Shown: positions 49,577 through 57,730 of the stretch, piece after piece
Layout: every line of letters starts with the position of its first letter
Numbering within the stretch: position 1 is the stretch's first letter
Assembly: GCF_026342735.1 (NCBI RefSeq)
Contig: NZ_JAPEMM010000001.1
Coordinates: 4,588,001 to 4,652,000 of the forward strand
Length of the DNA stretch: 64,000 nt
Direction: 5' to 3'
From: Streptomyces sp. NBC_00193
GTDB lineage: Bacteria; Actinomycetota; Actinomycetes; Streptomycetales; Streptomycetaceae
The notes under the pieces: model-generated
The model's database searches: none
Told to the model about the DNA's origin: nothing
Seen by the model: only the letters and a program-made list of their open reading frames with translations
Position numbers and translations under genes: made by a program

Positions 49577-51097
49577 CTACTGGCGGGGGACGGCCTTGCC
49601 CGTGGTCGCGTCGATCACCTTGCGGTCGCCCAGCGGCTGCTGGAGCGTGCCCGTCACCGTCATCTCCTGCGCCAGCATGATGCAGGCCTGCCCCGGCTTG
49701 TTCGGGGTGTCCGTGATCCTCACCATCACCGACTCGGGCTGCTCCCGGACCTCCAGGGCGTACGTGCTGCACACCCCGCCCCAGAAGTTCACGGTCAGCG
49801 TCCGGTCGGCCGCGGCGTACGAGAAACCGGGCACGGTCTGTCCCTTCGCGGGCGGGTCGACCGGGGTGGGCAGGTCGATCGGGGGAGTCTCCTCGGTCAG
49901 GGCCGCCGACTGGGCCACCGTGTGGCCCGGGCCGCCGTCCTTGCCGGCCACCTCGAACAGCCAGCCCGGCACCAGGCCGCGGGCCCCGTCGACCGTGCCC
50001 GGAACCAGCCCGAGCTCGGCGCCCCGCACCGACTCGGTCCGCGTCGGCTTCATCGGCCGGGGGTCCGGGTTGCACGGCAGCGTGTCCGTGGCGCCGTCCG
50101 GGGAGTCCGGAGTCAGCGGGACGCTCGTGGCGCAGCCGCTCGGGCCGGGGTCCGTGGCGCCGGAACCCCGCGCCTTGTCGTTGAGCCGGGCCAGCGCGTC
50201 GACGGCGCCGATCACCGGCTGCTCGGCGGCCCGCGCCGGAGCCTTCAGCTCGCCACTGCCCGACACCACCTTGGAGTCCGCCCCGACGCCGACCCGGGTG
50301 GACCAGCCCTGCGTGGGCAGGCCGCCGAACACCGGGTCGGCCGTCACCACGCGTACGGAGCCCTGCGCTAGCCGCGCGTCGAGCGCGGCCGCGCTCTGCC
50401 CCACGGCCGCCAGCACGGGCGCGGCGGCGGCCTTGGCGGCCTCCTCGGAGACGGGCGTCCCGGTGGTGCCGCCGTGCTCCTGACCCAGGTCCTGGGGGAG
50501 GGTGGCGGGGCCGCAGGTGTCCTTGCCGCGCACGCAGTCGTCCCCGGTGCCGCCGACCTGGAAGCGGGAGAAGTTCCAGGTACCGGGAGCCTTCAGGTTC
50601 ACCGTGAGCCGGGGCCCGGAGCCGTCCGCGCTCTCCCCGGCCTGCCAGGTCTCCCCGGTGAGCCGGGGCGCGCCGGAGATCCCCAGCGCCGTCGCGAGCC
50701 GGGCCACCTCGGCGGAGGTCACCTCACCGCCCGCCGCGAAGGCCGGCGCGGTGGCCGGGCCCTCCGGGAGGGGGACGTCGGCCGTGTACGTGACCCCGCC
50801 GCCGGACGGGTCGGGCTCGCCCGGGGCGATGCCGGGCCCGGGCGGAGTGGCCTGCGCGCGGGGCGCGGAGGCCGCGCTGTCGCCCGTACGCCCCTCGCCG
50901 GAGGCGGTCGACGCCCAGATGGCGGTGCCGCCGCCGGTGAGCAGGACGGCGGCCGCGATCGAAGCGACGGCCCAGACCTGCCGCCGTCGCGTGCCACGTG
51001 ACGCACCGGGAGCACCGGGGATGCCCGGAGTGCCGGGCACCTCGGGCGTCTCGGACACATCGGGTGCATCCAAATGATCGGGGTGTTCGCTGGTCAC
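49577..51097 (-). CDS. Large single-pass membrane-anchored extracytoplasmic protein
   Basis: A 506-residue protein. Residues ~1-40 are cytosolic, rich in Pro and acidic residues (SETPEVPGTPGIPGAPG). One membrane helix follows (VWAVASIAAAVLLTGGGTAIWA). About 440 residues are outside, starting with a disordered Pro/Gly linker. Two cysteine pairs (DDCVRGKDTC; GVCSTY with QACIML) suggest disulfides, as expected outside the cell. I see no catalytic motif. AAGGAG precedes the GTG by 7 nt. The small gene 51188-51406 lies 90 bp upstream on the same strand, so the two may be cotranscribed. The function is unknown. Confidence 0.82.
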   Translation of the reverse strand: MTSEHPDHLDAPDVSETPEVPGTPGIPGAPGASRGTRRRQVWAVASIAAAVLLTGGGTAIWASTASGEGRTGDSAASAPRAQATPPGPGIAPGEPDPSGGGVTYTADVPLPEGPATAPAFAAGGEVTSAEVARLATALGISGAPRLTGETWQAGESADGSGPRLTVNLKAPGTWNFSRFQVGGTGDDCVRGKDTCGPATLPQDLGQEHGGTTGTPVSEEAAKAAAAPVLAAVGQSAAALDARLAQGSVRVVTADPVFGGLPTQGWSTRVGVGADSKVVSGSGELKAPARAAEQPVIGAVDALARLNDKARGSGATDPGPSGCATSVPLTPDSPDGATDTLPCNPDPRPMKPTRTESVRGAELGLVPGTVDGARGLVPGWLFEVAGKDGGPGHTVAQSAALTEETPPIDLPTPVDPPAKGQTVPGFSYAAADRTLTVNFWGGVCSTYALEVREQPESVMVRITDTPNKPGQACIMLAQEMTVTGTLQQPLGDRKVIDATTGKAVPRQ

Positions 51098-51187
51098 CGC
51101 ATCGCTCCTTTGCCCGTCCCGCAGGGGGTGATGCGGGTGTGACGGAACAGACGCGGATCCGGTTCCGTCCGGGTCCGGAGGGACGGT

Positions 51188-51406
51188 CTAGTAGCCGTAG
51201 ACCGCCGTGGAGGCGATGAGACGGGCCGAGGCCGCCGGGACGCGGATCCCGATGATCTGCGAGGGAGCGACCCGATCCGGCCGCGGATCCGCGGGAACCG
51301 GCCAATGCGGTGCCATCCGGGCGCAGTCGCCCAGCAGCTGTTCGAACTCGGTGCCCGCCGTGTTTCCGGAGGTCTGGACGTGCCCGAAGCCATCGGTGTA
51401 GGTCAT
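51188..51406 (-). CDS. Small hypothetical protein (72 aa)
   Basis: A 72-residue protein starting MTYTDGFGHVQTSGNTAGTE with RLIASTAVYGY at the end. It has no signal, no membrane helix and one cysteine. The ribosome site is weak. Codon bias and its place upstream of the anchored protein support it moderately. It is divergent from the PfkB kinase gene. No function can be inferred. Confidence 0.55.
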   Translation of the reverse strand: MTYTDGFGHVQTSGNTAGTEFEQLLGDCARMAPHWPVPADPRPDRVAPSQIIGIRVPAASARLIASTAVYGY

Positions 51407-51538
51407 GGGGCACGGTAGGCACGGCACCGCGAGGGAAGAAAGAGCTACTACGGGGTAGTTTCTGCCGGTCGGCCTCCGGGCTGCCGAGCGGGTAGTTTTG
51501 ACTGTCCCCTTGCCTTCCCTCGCAGGAGCGTCCACGCC

Positions 51539-52516
51539 GTGCGTATCGCAGTCACCGGCTCCATCGCCACCGACCACCTCATGACCTTCCCCGGCCGCTT
51601 CGCCGACCAGTTGGTCGCGGACCAGCTGCACACGGTCTCCCTCTCCTTCCTCGTCGACAACCTCGACGTGCGGCGCGGCGGCGTCGGCCCGAACATCTGC
51701 TTCGGCATGGGGCAGCTCGGTGCCCGGCCGATCCTCGTCGGAGCCGCAGGCTCCGACTTCGACGAGTACCGCGCCTGGCTCGACCGCAACGGCGTCGACA
51801 CCCAGTCCGTGCGGATCTCCGAGGTCCTGCACACCGCGCGCTTCGTCTGCACGACGGACTCGGACCACAACCAGATCGGGTCCTTCTACACGGGCGCGAT
51901 GAGCGAGGCCCGCCTGATCGAGCTGAAGGCGGTCGCGGACCGGGTCGGCGGCCTGGACCTCGTCCTGATCGGCGCGGACGACCCCGAGGCGATGCTGCGC
52001 CACACGGAGGAGTGCCGCACGCGGGAGATCCCGTTCGCGGCGGACTTCTCGCAGCAGATCGCCCGGATGGACGGCGACAACATCCGCACCCTGATGGAGG
52101 GTGCGACGTACCTCTTCTCGAACGAGTACGAGAAGGGCCTCATCGAGGCGAAGTCCGGCTGGACCGACGCGGAGATCCTGGCGAAGGTCGGCACCCGGGT
52201 CACCACGCTCGGCTCGAACGGCGTCCGCATCGAGCGGCTCGGCCACGACCCGATCGTGGTCGGCTGCCCGGAGGAGACCGCGAAGGTCGACCCGACGGGC
52301 GTCGGCGACGCGTTCCGTGCGGGCTTCCTGACGGGTCTGGGCTGGGGCGTCGGCCTGGAGCGGGCCGCGCAGGTCGGCTGCATGCTGGCCACCCTCGTCA
52401 TCGAGACCCTCGGCACCCAGGAGTACACCCTGGCCCGCGCCCACTTCATGGAGCGCTTCACGAAGGCCTACGGCGACGAGGCGGCGGCGGAAGTCCAGTC
52501 CCACCTCCCGGCGTAG
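51539..52516 (+). CDS. PfkB-family carbohydrate/nucleoside kinase (adenosine kinase-like)
   Basis: A 325-residue ribokinase-fold enzyme. It starts with the substrate strand MRIAVTGSIATDHLMTFPGRF and GGVGPNICFGMGQLGA, and ends with DPTGVGDAFRAGFL, whose Asp is the catalytic base. Length and context match mycobacterial AdoK (Rv2202c), which also sits near the ErpA-like and cta genes, so adenosine kinase activity is plausible. Another sugar or nucleoside substrate is possible. GTG at 51539. Confidence 0.88.
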   Translation: MRIAVTGSIATDHLMTFPGRFADQLVADQLHTVSLSFLVDNLDVRRGGVGPNICFGMGQLGARPILVGAAGSDFDEYRAWLDRNGVDTQSVRISEVLHTARFVCTTDSDHNQIGSFYTGAMSEARLIELKAVADRVGGLDLVLIGADDPEAMLRHTEECRTREIPFAADFSQQIARMDGDNIRTLMEGATYLFSNEYEKGLIEAKSGWTDAEILAKVGTRVTTLGSNGVRIERLGHDPIVVGCPEETAKVDPTGVGDAFRAGFLTGLGWGVGLERAAQVGCMLATLVIETLGTQEYTLARAHFMERFTKAYGDEAAAEVQSHLPA

Positions 52517-52553
52517 CCCCTCGCGGCCCGGTGGACGGGTGCGGGTGGGTGGG

Positions 52554-52787
52554 CCCTGCGGGGCGAAGTCCCCTACCCACCCTTCGCCCGTTCCCCGGGC
52601 TCTGCCCGGACCCGGTCCTCAAACGCCGGACGGGCTGAGATTGCCGCTGCGCGGCATCATCCAGCCCCGGCGGGCGAAATCCAGCCTCGCCGGCGTTTGA
52701 GGCGCGGGGTCCGGGGCGGAGCCCCAGGGGGTCCGGGCGCAGCCCGGGGAACGGTGGAAGGGCGGGTAGGGGACAGCCCCCGCAGGG
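52554..52787. repeat. Large imperfect inverted repeat (~234 bp) between convergent genes
   Basis: The left arm (52554-52637) begins CCCTGCGGGGCGAAGTCCCC and the right arm (52682-52787) ends with its near complement. Long shared blocks include GTCCCCTACC, CGTTCCCCGGGCT, GCCCGGACC and CTCAAACGCCGG. The spacer is about 44 nt. The right arm contains the dispersed element; the left arm carries a degenerate inverted copy (52597-52636). Confidence 0.85.
52682..52725. repeat. Dispersed GC-rich intergenic element, copy 2
   Basis: It differs from 4649-4692 by one base in 44 (CAGCCTCGCC instead of CAGCCCCGCC). Confidence 0.88.
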
Positions 52788-52809
52788 CAGCCCCCGACGC
52801 GACCCGGGG

Positions 52810-54192
52810 TCAGACCGCCCGGCGGACCGTGTACGCAGTACCGAGGGGACGCGGGGCTTCGCCCACGTAGGTCTGGCCCCGCATCGCGCACCACGCCGGA
52901 ATGTCCAGCCGCGCGACCTCGTCGTCCGACAGGACGGTCACCGTGCCACCCACCGGAACGCGCCCGATGGCGCGGGCCAGCTCGATCACCGGCTGCGGAC
53001 ACCGCAGACCGAGGGTGTCCAGCTCCAGGGACTCCGCCTCCGGATCGACGGCCATCACCGCCTCCACCACGCCGAGTTGCTCGCGCACCCCCGCCACCAG
53101 CCCCGGCAGCACCTCCAGGAAGCCGTTGACCTCCGCGGCCGTCGTACCGGCGGGCAGGGACACCCGTACGTTTCCCTCCGACAGCACCCCCATGGCCCGC
53201 AGGACATGGGACGGCGTCAGCGTCGAGCTGGTGCACGAGGAGCCGGAGGAGACGGAGTAGCCGGCCCGGTCCAGCCCGTGCAGCAGGGTCTCCCCGTCCA
53301 CGTACAGGCAGGAGAAGGTGACCAGGTGCGGGAGCCGGAGGTCGGGATGGCCCACCACCTCCACGTCCGGCACCAGGCGGGCCACCCGCCGCCGCAGCCG
53401 GTCCACCAGGATCCGCAGGCGGGCCGACTCCGCCTCCGCCTCGGCGCGTACGGCCCGCAGGGAGGCCGCCGCGGCGACCACCGCGGGGAGGTTGACGAAG
53501 CCGGGGGAGCGCCCCGACTCCCTTTCGTCGGCGGGGCCTTGGGGGGCGAAGCGCACTCCCTTGCGGACCGCCAGCAGGCCGACCCCGGCCGGGCCGCCCC
53601 ATTTGTGGGCGCTCGCGCACAGCACGGACCAGTTCCCGGAGACGGGCCCCCAGCCCAGCGACTGCGCGGCGTCCACCAGCAACGGCACCCCGGCGGCGGC
53701 GCACACGTCGGCGACCTCCGCCACGGGCTGGACGGTGCCCACCTCGTGGTTGGCCGACTGGAGACAGGCCAGCGCGGTGGAGGACCCCAGGAGTTCCCCG
53801 TAGGAGGAGGGGGAGACGCGGCCGAACCGGTCCACCGGGACCTCCTCCACCCGCCCGCCGCCCGCCGCGTGGACCTCCGCCGCGTGCAGGACGGAACTGT
53901 GTTCCACCGCCGATACGACCAGATGCCCGCCGACGCGCCGACGGCCCGCCAGGACCCCGGCCATGCCCGAGTGAACCGCGTGCGTCCCCGAAGGAGTGAA
54001 CACGAGCTCGTCGGGGCGGCAGCCCACCGACTCGGCCGCCGCCTCCCGCGCCGCGTCGAGCAGCAACCGGGCCCGGCGCCCTTCGCGGTACAGCCGGGCC
54101 GGGTCGGCCCAGCCTTCGTCAAGGGAGGCCTGGAGCGCCTGCCGGGCCACGGGGTGCAGCGGGGCGGCGGACGCGGTGTCGAAGTACGGCAT
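52810..54192 (-). CDS. Cysteine desulfurase fused to a TusA-like sulfur-carrier domain
   Basis: A 460-residue fusion. Residues 1-~380 are an aminotransferase-V cysteine desulfurase: PYFDTASAAPLHP, FTPSGTHAVH, SAVEHSSVLHA, LVDAAQSLGW, the PLP lysine in CASAHKWGGPAG, and the catalytic-loop cysteine in SSGSSCTSS. Residues ~385-460 are TusA-like: LDTLGLRCPQPVIELA with the sulfur-accepting Cys in CPxP. Sulfur could pass directly from one domain to the other. Possible uses are Fe-S, thiolation or copper-site-related sulfur supply; the acceptor is unknown. It is divergent from ctaC. Confidence 0.92.
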   Translation of the reverse strand: MPYFDTASAAPLHPVARQALQASLDEGWADPARLYREGRRARLLLDAAREAAAESVGCRPDELVFTPSGTHAVHSGMAGVLAGRRRVGGHLVVSAVEHSSVLHAAEVHAAGGGRVEEVPVDRFGRVSPSSYGELLGSSTALACLQSANHEVGTVQPVAEVADVCAAAGVPLLVDAAQSLGWGPVSGNWSVLCASAHKWGGPAGVGLLAVRKGVRFAPQGPADERESGRSPGFVNLPAVVAAAASLRAVRAEAEAESARLRILVDRLRRRVARLVPDVEVVGHPDLRLPHLVTFSCLYVDGETLLHGLDRAGYSVSSGSSCTSSTLTPSHVLRAMGVLSEGNVRVSLPAGTTAAEVNGFLEVLPGLVAGVREQLGVVEAVMAVDPEAESLELDTLGLRCPQPVIELARAIGRVPVGGTVTVLSDDEVARLDIPAWCAMRGQTYVGEAPRPLGTAYTVRRAV

Positions 54193-54495
54193 CCGGTCAC
54201 GCTAACCGGCCGCCACGCCGACGCCGCGACCGGCTTCGGGCCTGTCGTCGAACTGCCGTCAGATGCCGCCGGGACCCCGCCATTCGGGGCCCGTTGGGCC
54301 GTCCCCCGTACGGCGGATCCATCCCTTCGGGGTCAGTAACGGCGCGTTGGGCACCCTCCCCGCGCGACCCCAAATAGCGTCCAGTAGGGTTTGGTCCGCA
54401 TAAACATCCAAACCCCTGCCTGCGTCAGGGCCGGCGACCGACCCGAATGCGGCCGCGGCCGGCCGCGCGGGCCGAGACTCTCGGGAAGGCGCTAC
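54193..54495. promoter_or_regulatory. 303-bp divergent region ahead of the cta genes
   Basis: No gene is seen. The stretch 54372-54416 is AT-richer and contains TAGGGT, a plausible -10, inside an inverted repeat at 54387-54415. GGAAGG sits 6 nt ahead of the ctaC start. Confidence 0.5.
54387..54415. promoter_or_regulatory. Inverted repeat upstream of ctaC
   Basis: GGGTTTGG and CCAAACCC form perfect 8-bp arms 13 bp apart, about 81 bp before the ctaC start. It could be an operator or a leader hairpin. Confidence 0.5.
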
Positions 54496-55470
54496 GTGAG
54501 TCCCTACGGCTCCGACCGCTCGCCGCGGCGCCCGATGCGGCGGAAGCTGCTGCAGGCGCTGACTGCGGGCGTGGTCCTGGCGACCGCCACTGGTTGCTCG
54601 TATACATGGAAAGACTTCCCCCGCCTCGGATTGCCCACCCCGGTCACTGAAGAGGCGCCTCGCATCCTCTCCCTGTGGCAGGGGTCCTGGGCGGCCGCTC
54701 TGATCACCGGCATCCTCGTGTGGGGCCTGATCATGTGGAGCGTCATCTTCCACCGGCGTAGCCGGACCAAGGTCGAGGTTCCCCCGCAGACCCGGTACAA
54801 CATGCCCATCGAGGCGCTGTACACCGTGGTCCCGCTCATCATCGTCTCGGTGCTCTTCTACTTCACCGCGCGCGACGAGTCGAAGCTGCTCTCCCTCTCC
54901 GCCAAGCCGGCTCACACGATCAACGTGATCGGCTACCAGTGGAGCTGGGGCTTCAACTACGTCGAGAACGTCGACGGCGATGCGGCGACTCCGAAGGCGG
55001 GCGAGGTTCCCAAGGAACTCGCCACGATCCCGGACCGCTACACCAAGGACTTCCCGGCGGGCGCCGAAGGCGTCTACACCAAGGGTGTCCCGGCCGACCG
55101 GAACGCGGAGACCGGCAACCCGGGCCCGACGCTCTGGCTGCCGAAGGGTGAGAAGGTCCGCTTCATCCTGTCGTCGAACGACGTCATCCACTCCTTCTGG
55201 GTGGTCCCCTTCCTGTTCAAGCAGGACGTCATTCCGGGGCACACCAACGTCTTCGAGGTCACCCCGACCGAAGAGGGCGTCTTCATGGGCAAGTGCGCCG
55301 AGCTCTGCGGTGTCGACCACTCCCGAATGCTCTTCAACGTCAAGGTCGTCTCCCCGGAGGCGTACAAGGCGCACCTGAAGGAGCTCGCGGAGAAGGGTCA
55401 GACCGGCTTCCTCCCGGCCGGCATCCAGCAGACCGACCCGGCCCGCAATGCTGAGGTGAACAAACTGTGA
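54496..55470 (+). CDS. ctaC: Cytochrome c oxidase subunit II (CtaC)
   Basis: A 324-residue lipoprotein subunit of the aa3 oxidase that takes electrons from cytochrome c to the CuA centre. Cys in the lipobox LATATGC is the lipid anchor. Two membrane helices follow (AALITGILVWGLIMW; ALYTVVPLIIVSVLF). The CuA site is CAELCGVDHSRM. GYQWSWGFNY is the electron-entry aromatic patch. GTG at 54496 has GGAAGG at 6 nt. The stop overlaps the ctaD start (GTGA). Confidence 0.96.
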   Translation: MSPYGSDRSPRRPMRRKLLQALTAGVVLATATGCSYTWKDFPRLGLPTPVTEEAPRILSLWQGSWAAALITGILVWGLIMWSVIFHRRSRTKVEVPPQTRYNMPIEALYTVVPLIIVSVLFYFTARDESKLLSLSAKPAHTINVIGYQWSWGFNYVENVDGDAATPKAGEVPKELATIPDRYTKDFPAGAEGVYTKGVPADRNAETGNPGPTLWLPKGEKVRFILSSNDVIHSFWVVPFLFKQDVIPGHTNVFEVTPTEEGVFMGKCAELCGVDHSRMLFNVKVVSPEAYKAHLKELAEKGQTGFLPAGIQQTDPARNAEVNKL

Positions 55471-57197
55471 GCATCCTCAACCAGCCTCAGGGTGCCGAGG
55501 CCGACTCGTACGAGAACGAGTTGCCGGTACGGAGCAAGCAGCCGGGCAATGTCGTCGTGAAGTGGTTGACCACTACCGACCACAAGACCATCGGCACGAT
55601 GTACCTGCTCACGTCGTTCGTGTTCTTCCTCATCGGCGGCCTCCTCGCGCTCTTCATGCGCGCCGAGCTGGCCCGTCCGGGTACGCAGATCATGTCGAAC
55701 GAGCAGTTCAACCAGGCGTTCACCATGCATGGCACGATCATGCTGCTGATGTTCGCCACCCCGCTGTTCGCGGGCTTCGCGAACTGGATCATGCCGCTGC
55801 AGATCGGCGCGCCCGACGTGGCGTTCCCGCGGCTGAACATGTTCGCGTACTGGCTGTACCTCTTCGGTTCGACCATCGCCGTGGCCGGCTTCGTCACCCC
55901 CTCGGGTGCCGCCGACTTCGGCTGGTTCGCCTACTCCCCGCTGTCGGACGCCGTCCGGTCGCCGGGCATCGGCGCCGACATGTGGATCATGGGTCTGGCC
56001 TTCTCGGGCTTCGGCACGATCCTCGGTTCGGTCAACTTCATCACCACGATCATCTGCATGCGCGCCCCCGGCATGACGATGTTCCGCATGCCGATCTTCA
56101 CCTGGAACGTGCTGCTGACCGGTGTTCTGGTCCTGCTCGCCTTCCCGGTCCTGGCCGCCGCGCTCTTCGCGCTGGAGGCCGACCGCAAGTTCGGCTCGCA
56201 CATCTTCGACGCGGCCAATGGCGGCGCCCTGCTGTGGCAACACCTCTTCTGGTTCTTCGGACACCCAGAGGTGTACATCATCGCGCTGCCGTTCTTCGGA
56301 ATCGTTTCCGAGATCATTCCGGTCTTCTCGCGCAAGCCGATGTTCGGTTACATCGGCCTGATCGCCGCGACGATCTCGATCGCCGGCCTTTCGGTGACCG
56401 TGTGGGCCCACCACATGTACGTCACCGGCGGTGTACTGCTGCCGTTCTTCTCCTTCATGACGTTCCTCATCGCGGTTCCGACCGGTGTGAAGTTCTTCAA
56501 CTGGATCGGCACCATGTGGAAGGGCTCCCTGTCCTTCGAGACCCCGATGCTCTGGACGATCGGCTTCCTGGTCACCTTCACCTTCGGTGGCCTGACCGGC
56601 GTCATCCTGGCTTCGCCCCCGATGGACTTCCACGTCTCCGACTCGTACTTCGTCGTCGCGCACTTCCACTACGTCGTCTTCGGCACCGTGGTCTTCGCGA
56701 TGTTCGCGGGCTTCCACTTCTGGTGGCCGAAGTTCACGGGCAAGATGCTGGACGAGCGCCTCGGCAAGATCACCTTCTGGACGCTGTTCATCGGCTTCCA
56801 CGGCACCTTCCTGGTGCAGCACTGGCTGGGCGCCGAGGGCATGCCGCGTCGTTACGCGGACTACCTCGCGGCGGACGGCTTCACGCTGCTGAACACGATC
56901 TCGACGATCAGCTCGTTCCTGCTGGGCCTGTCGATGCTCCCCTTCATGTACAACGTCTGGAAGACGGCGAAGTACGGCAAGAAGGTCGACGTCGACGACC
57001 CGTGGGGCTACGGCCGTTCGCTCGAATGGGCGACGTCTTGCCCGCCGCCGCGGCACAACTTCCTCACCCTGCCGAGGATCCGGTCCGAATCCCCGGCATT
57101 CGATCTGCACCACCCCGAGATCGCGGCCCTCGACCACCTTGAGGACCACTCCGTGGCCGCCAAGGCCGTCGCTGGTGGCAAGGAGGCCGGCAAGTGA
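55467..57197 (+). CDS. ctaD: Cytochrome c oxidase subunit I (CtaD)
   Basis: A 576-residue heme-copper oxidase subunit with about 12 membrane helices. It has the low-spin heme His in FTMHGTIMLLMF, the CuB ligands in WFFGHPEVYIIALPFFG (His-Glu-x-x-Tyr cross-link) and TVWAHHMYVTGG, and the heme ligands in FVVAHFHYVVFG. It reduces O2 and pumps protons. It is coupled to ctaC upstream and ctaF downstream by overlapping start/stop codons. Confidence 0.98.
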   Translation: MSILNQPQGAEADSYENELPVRSKQPGNVVVKWLTTTDHKTIGTMYLLTSFVFFLIGGLLALFMRAELARPGTQIMSNEQFNQAFTMHGTIMLLMFATPLFAGFANWIMPLQIGAPDVAFPRLNMFAYWLYLFGSTIAVAGFVTPSGAADFGWFAYSPLSDAVRSPGIGADMWIMGLAFSGFGTILGSVNFITTIICMRAPGMTMFRMPIFTWNVLLTGVLVLLAFPVLAAALFALEADRKFGSHIFDAANGGALLWQHLFWFFGHPEVYIIALPFFGIVSEIIPVFSRKPMFGYIGLIAATISIAGLSVTVWAHHMYVTGGVLLPFFSFMTFLIAVPTGVKFFNWIGTMWKGSLSFETPMLWTIGFLVTFTFGGLTGVILASPPMDFHVSDSYFVVAHFHYVVFGTVVFAMFAGFHFWWPKFTGKMLDERLGKITFWTLFIGFHGTFLVQHWLGAEGMPRRYADYLAADGFTLLNTISTISSFLLGLSMLPFMYNVWKTAKYGKKVDVDDPWGYGRSLEWATSCPPPRHNFLTLPRIRSESPAFDLHHPEIAALDHLEDHSVAAKAVAGGKEAGK

Positions 57198-57592
57198 AGA
57201 TCCAGGGCAGGATGTTCCTGTGGCTCGCCGCCTTCATCCTGATCATGACCGTCGTGTACGGCGTGTGGTCGAAGGAGCCGGTCGGCACCACCGCGCTCGC
57301 ACTGGGCTTCGGCCTGAGCGCCATGATCGGCTACTACCTGGCCTTCACGGCCGCGCGCGTGGACGAGATGGCCCAGGACAACCTGGAGGCCGACGTCGCC
57401 GACGAGGCGGGCGAGCTGGGGTTCTTCTCCCCGCACAGCTGGCAGCCGCTCTCGTTGGCCATCGGTGGCGCCTTCGCCTTCATGGGCGTCGTCTTCGGCT
57501 GGTGGCTGATGTACTTCTCGGCGCCGCTGATCCTGATCGGTCTGTGGGGCTGGGTGTACGAGTACTACCGCGGCGAGAACCAGAACCAGTAG
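57194..57592 (+). CDS. ctaF: Cytochrome c oxidase subunit IV (CtaF)
   Basis: A 132-residue actinobacterial subunit IV with four membrane helices (LWLAAFILIMTVVYG, ALGFGLSAMIGYYLAF, PLSLAIGGAFAFMGVVFGWWLM, LILIGLWGWVYEYY). The GTG at 57194 overlaps the ctaD stop. It stabilises the oxidase in the bcc-aa3 supercomplex. Confidence 0.94.
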   Translation: MKIQGRMFLWLAAFILIMTVVYGVWSKEPVGTTALALGFGLSAMIGYYLAFTAARVDEMAQDNLEADVADEAGELGFFSPHSWQPLSLAIGGAFAFMGVVFGWWLMYFSAPLILIGLWGWVYEYYRGENQNQ

Positions 57593-57637
57593 CCGCACCC
57601 GCGCTGCCACCCACGGTGGCGGCCACCGCGTGAGACC

Positions 57638-57676
57638 AGGGGCCCGGACACCTCCAATGGAGGAGTCCGGGCCCCT
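57638..57676. terminator. ctaCDF terminator
   Basis: AGGGGCCCGGA and TCCGGGCCCCT (11 bp) flank an inner CTCC/GGAG hairpin. TT follows at 57679. Confidence 0.8.
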
Positions 57677-57730
57677 CGTTTGCAGTCACCCCGCGCGCCG
57701 TAATTGTCATATCTTCATAGCGTTGGCTCC

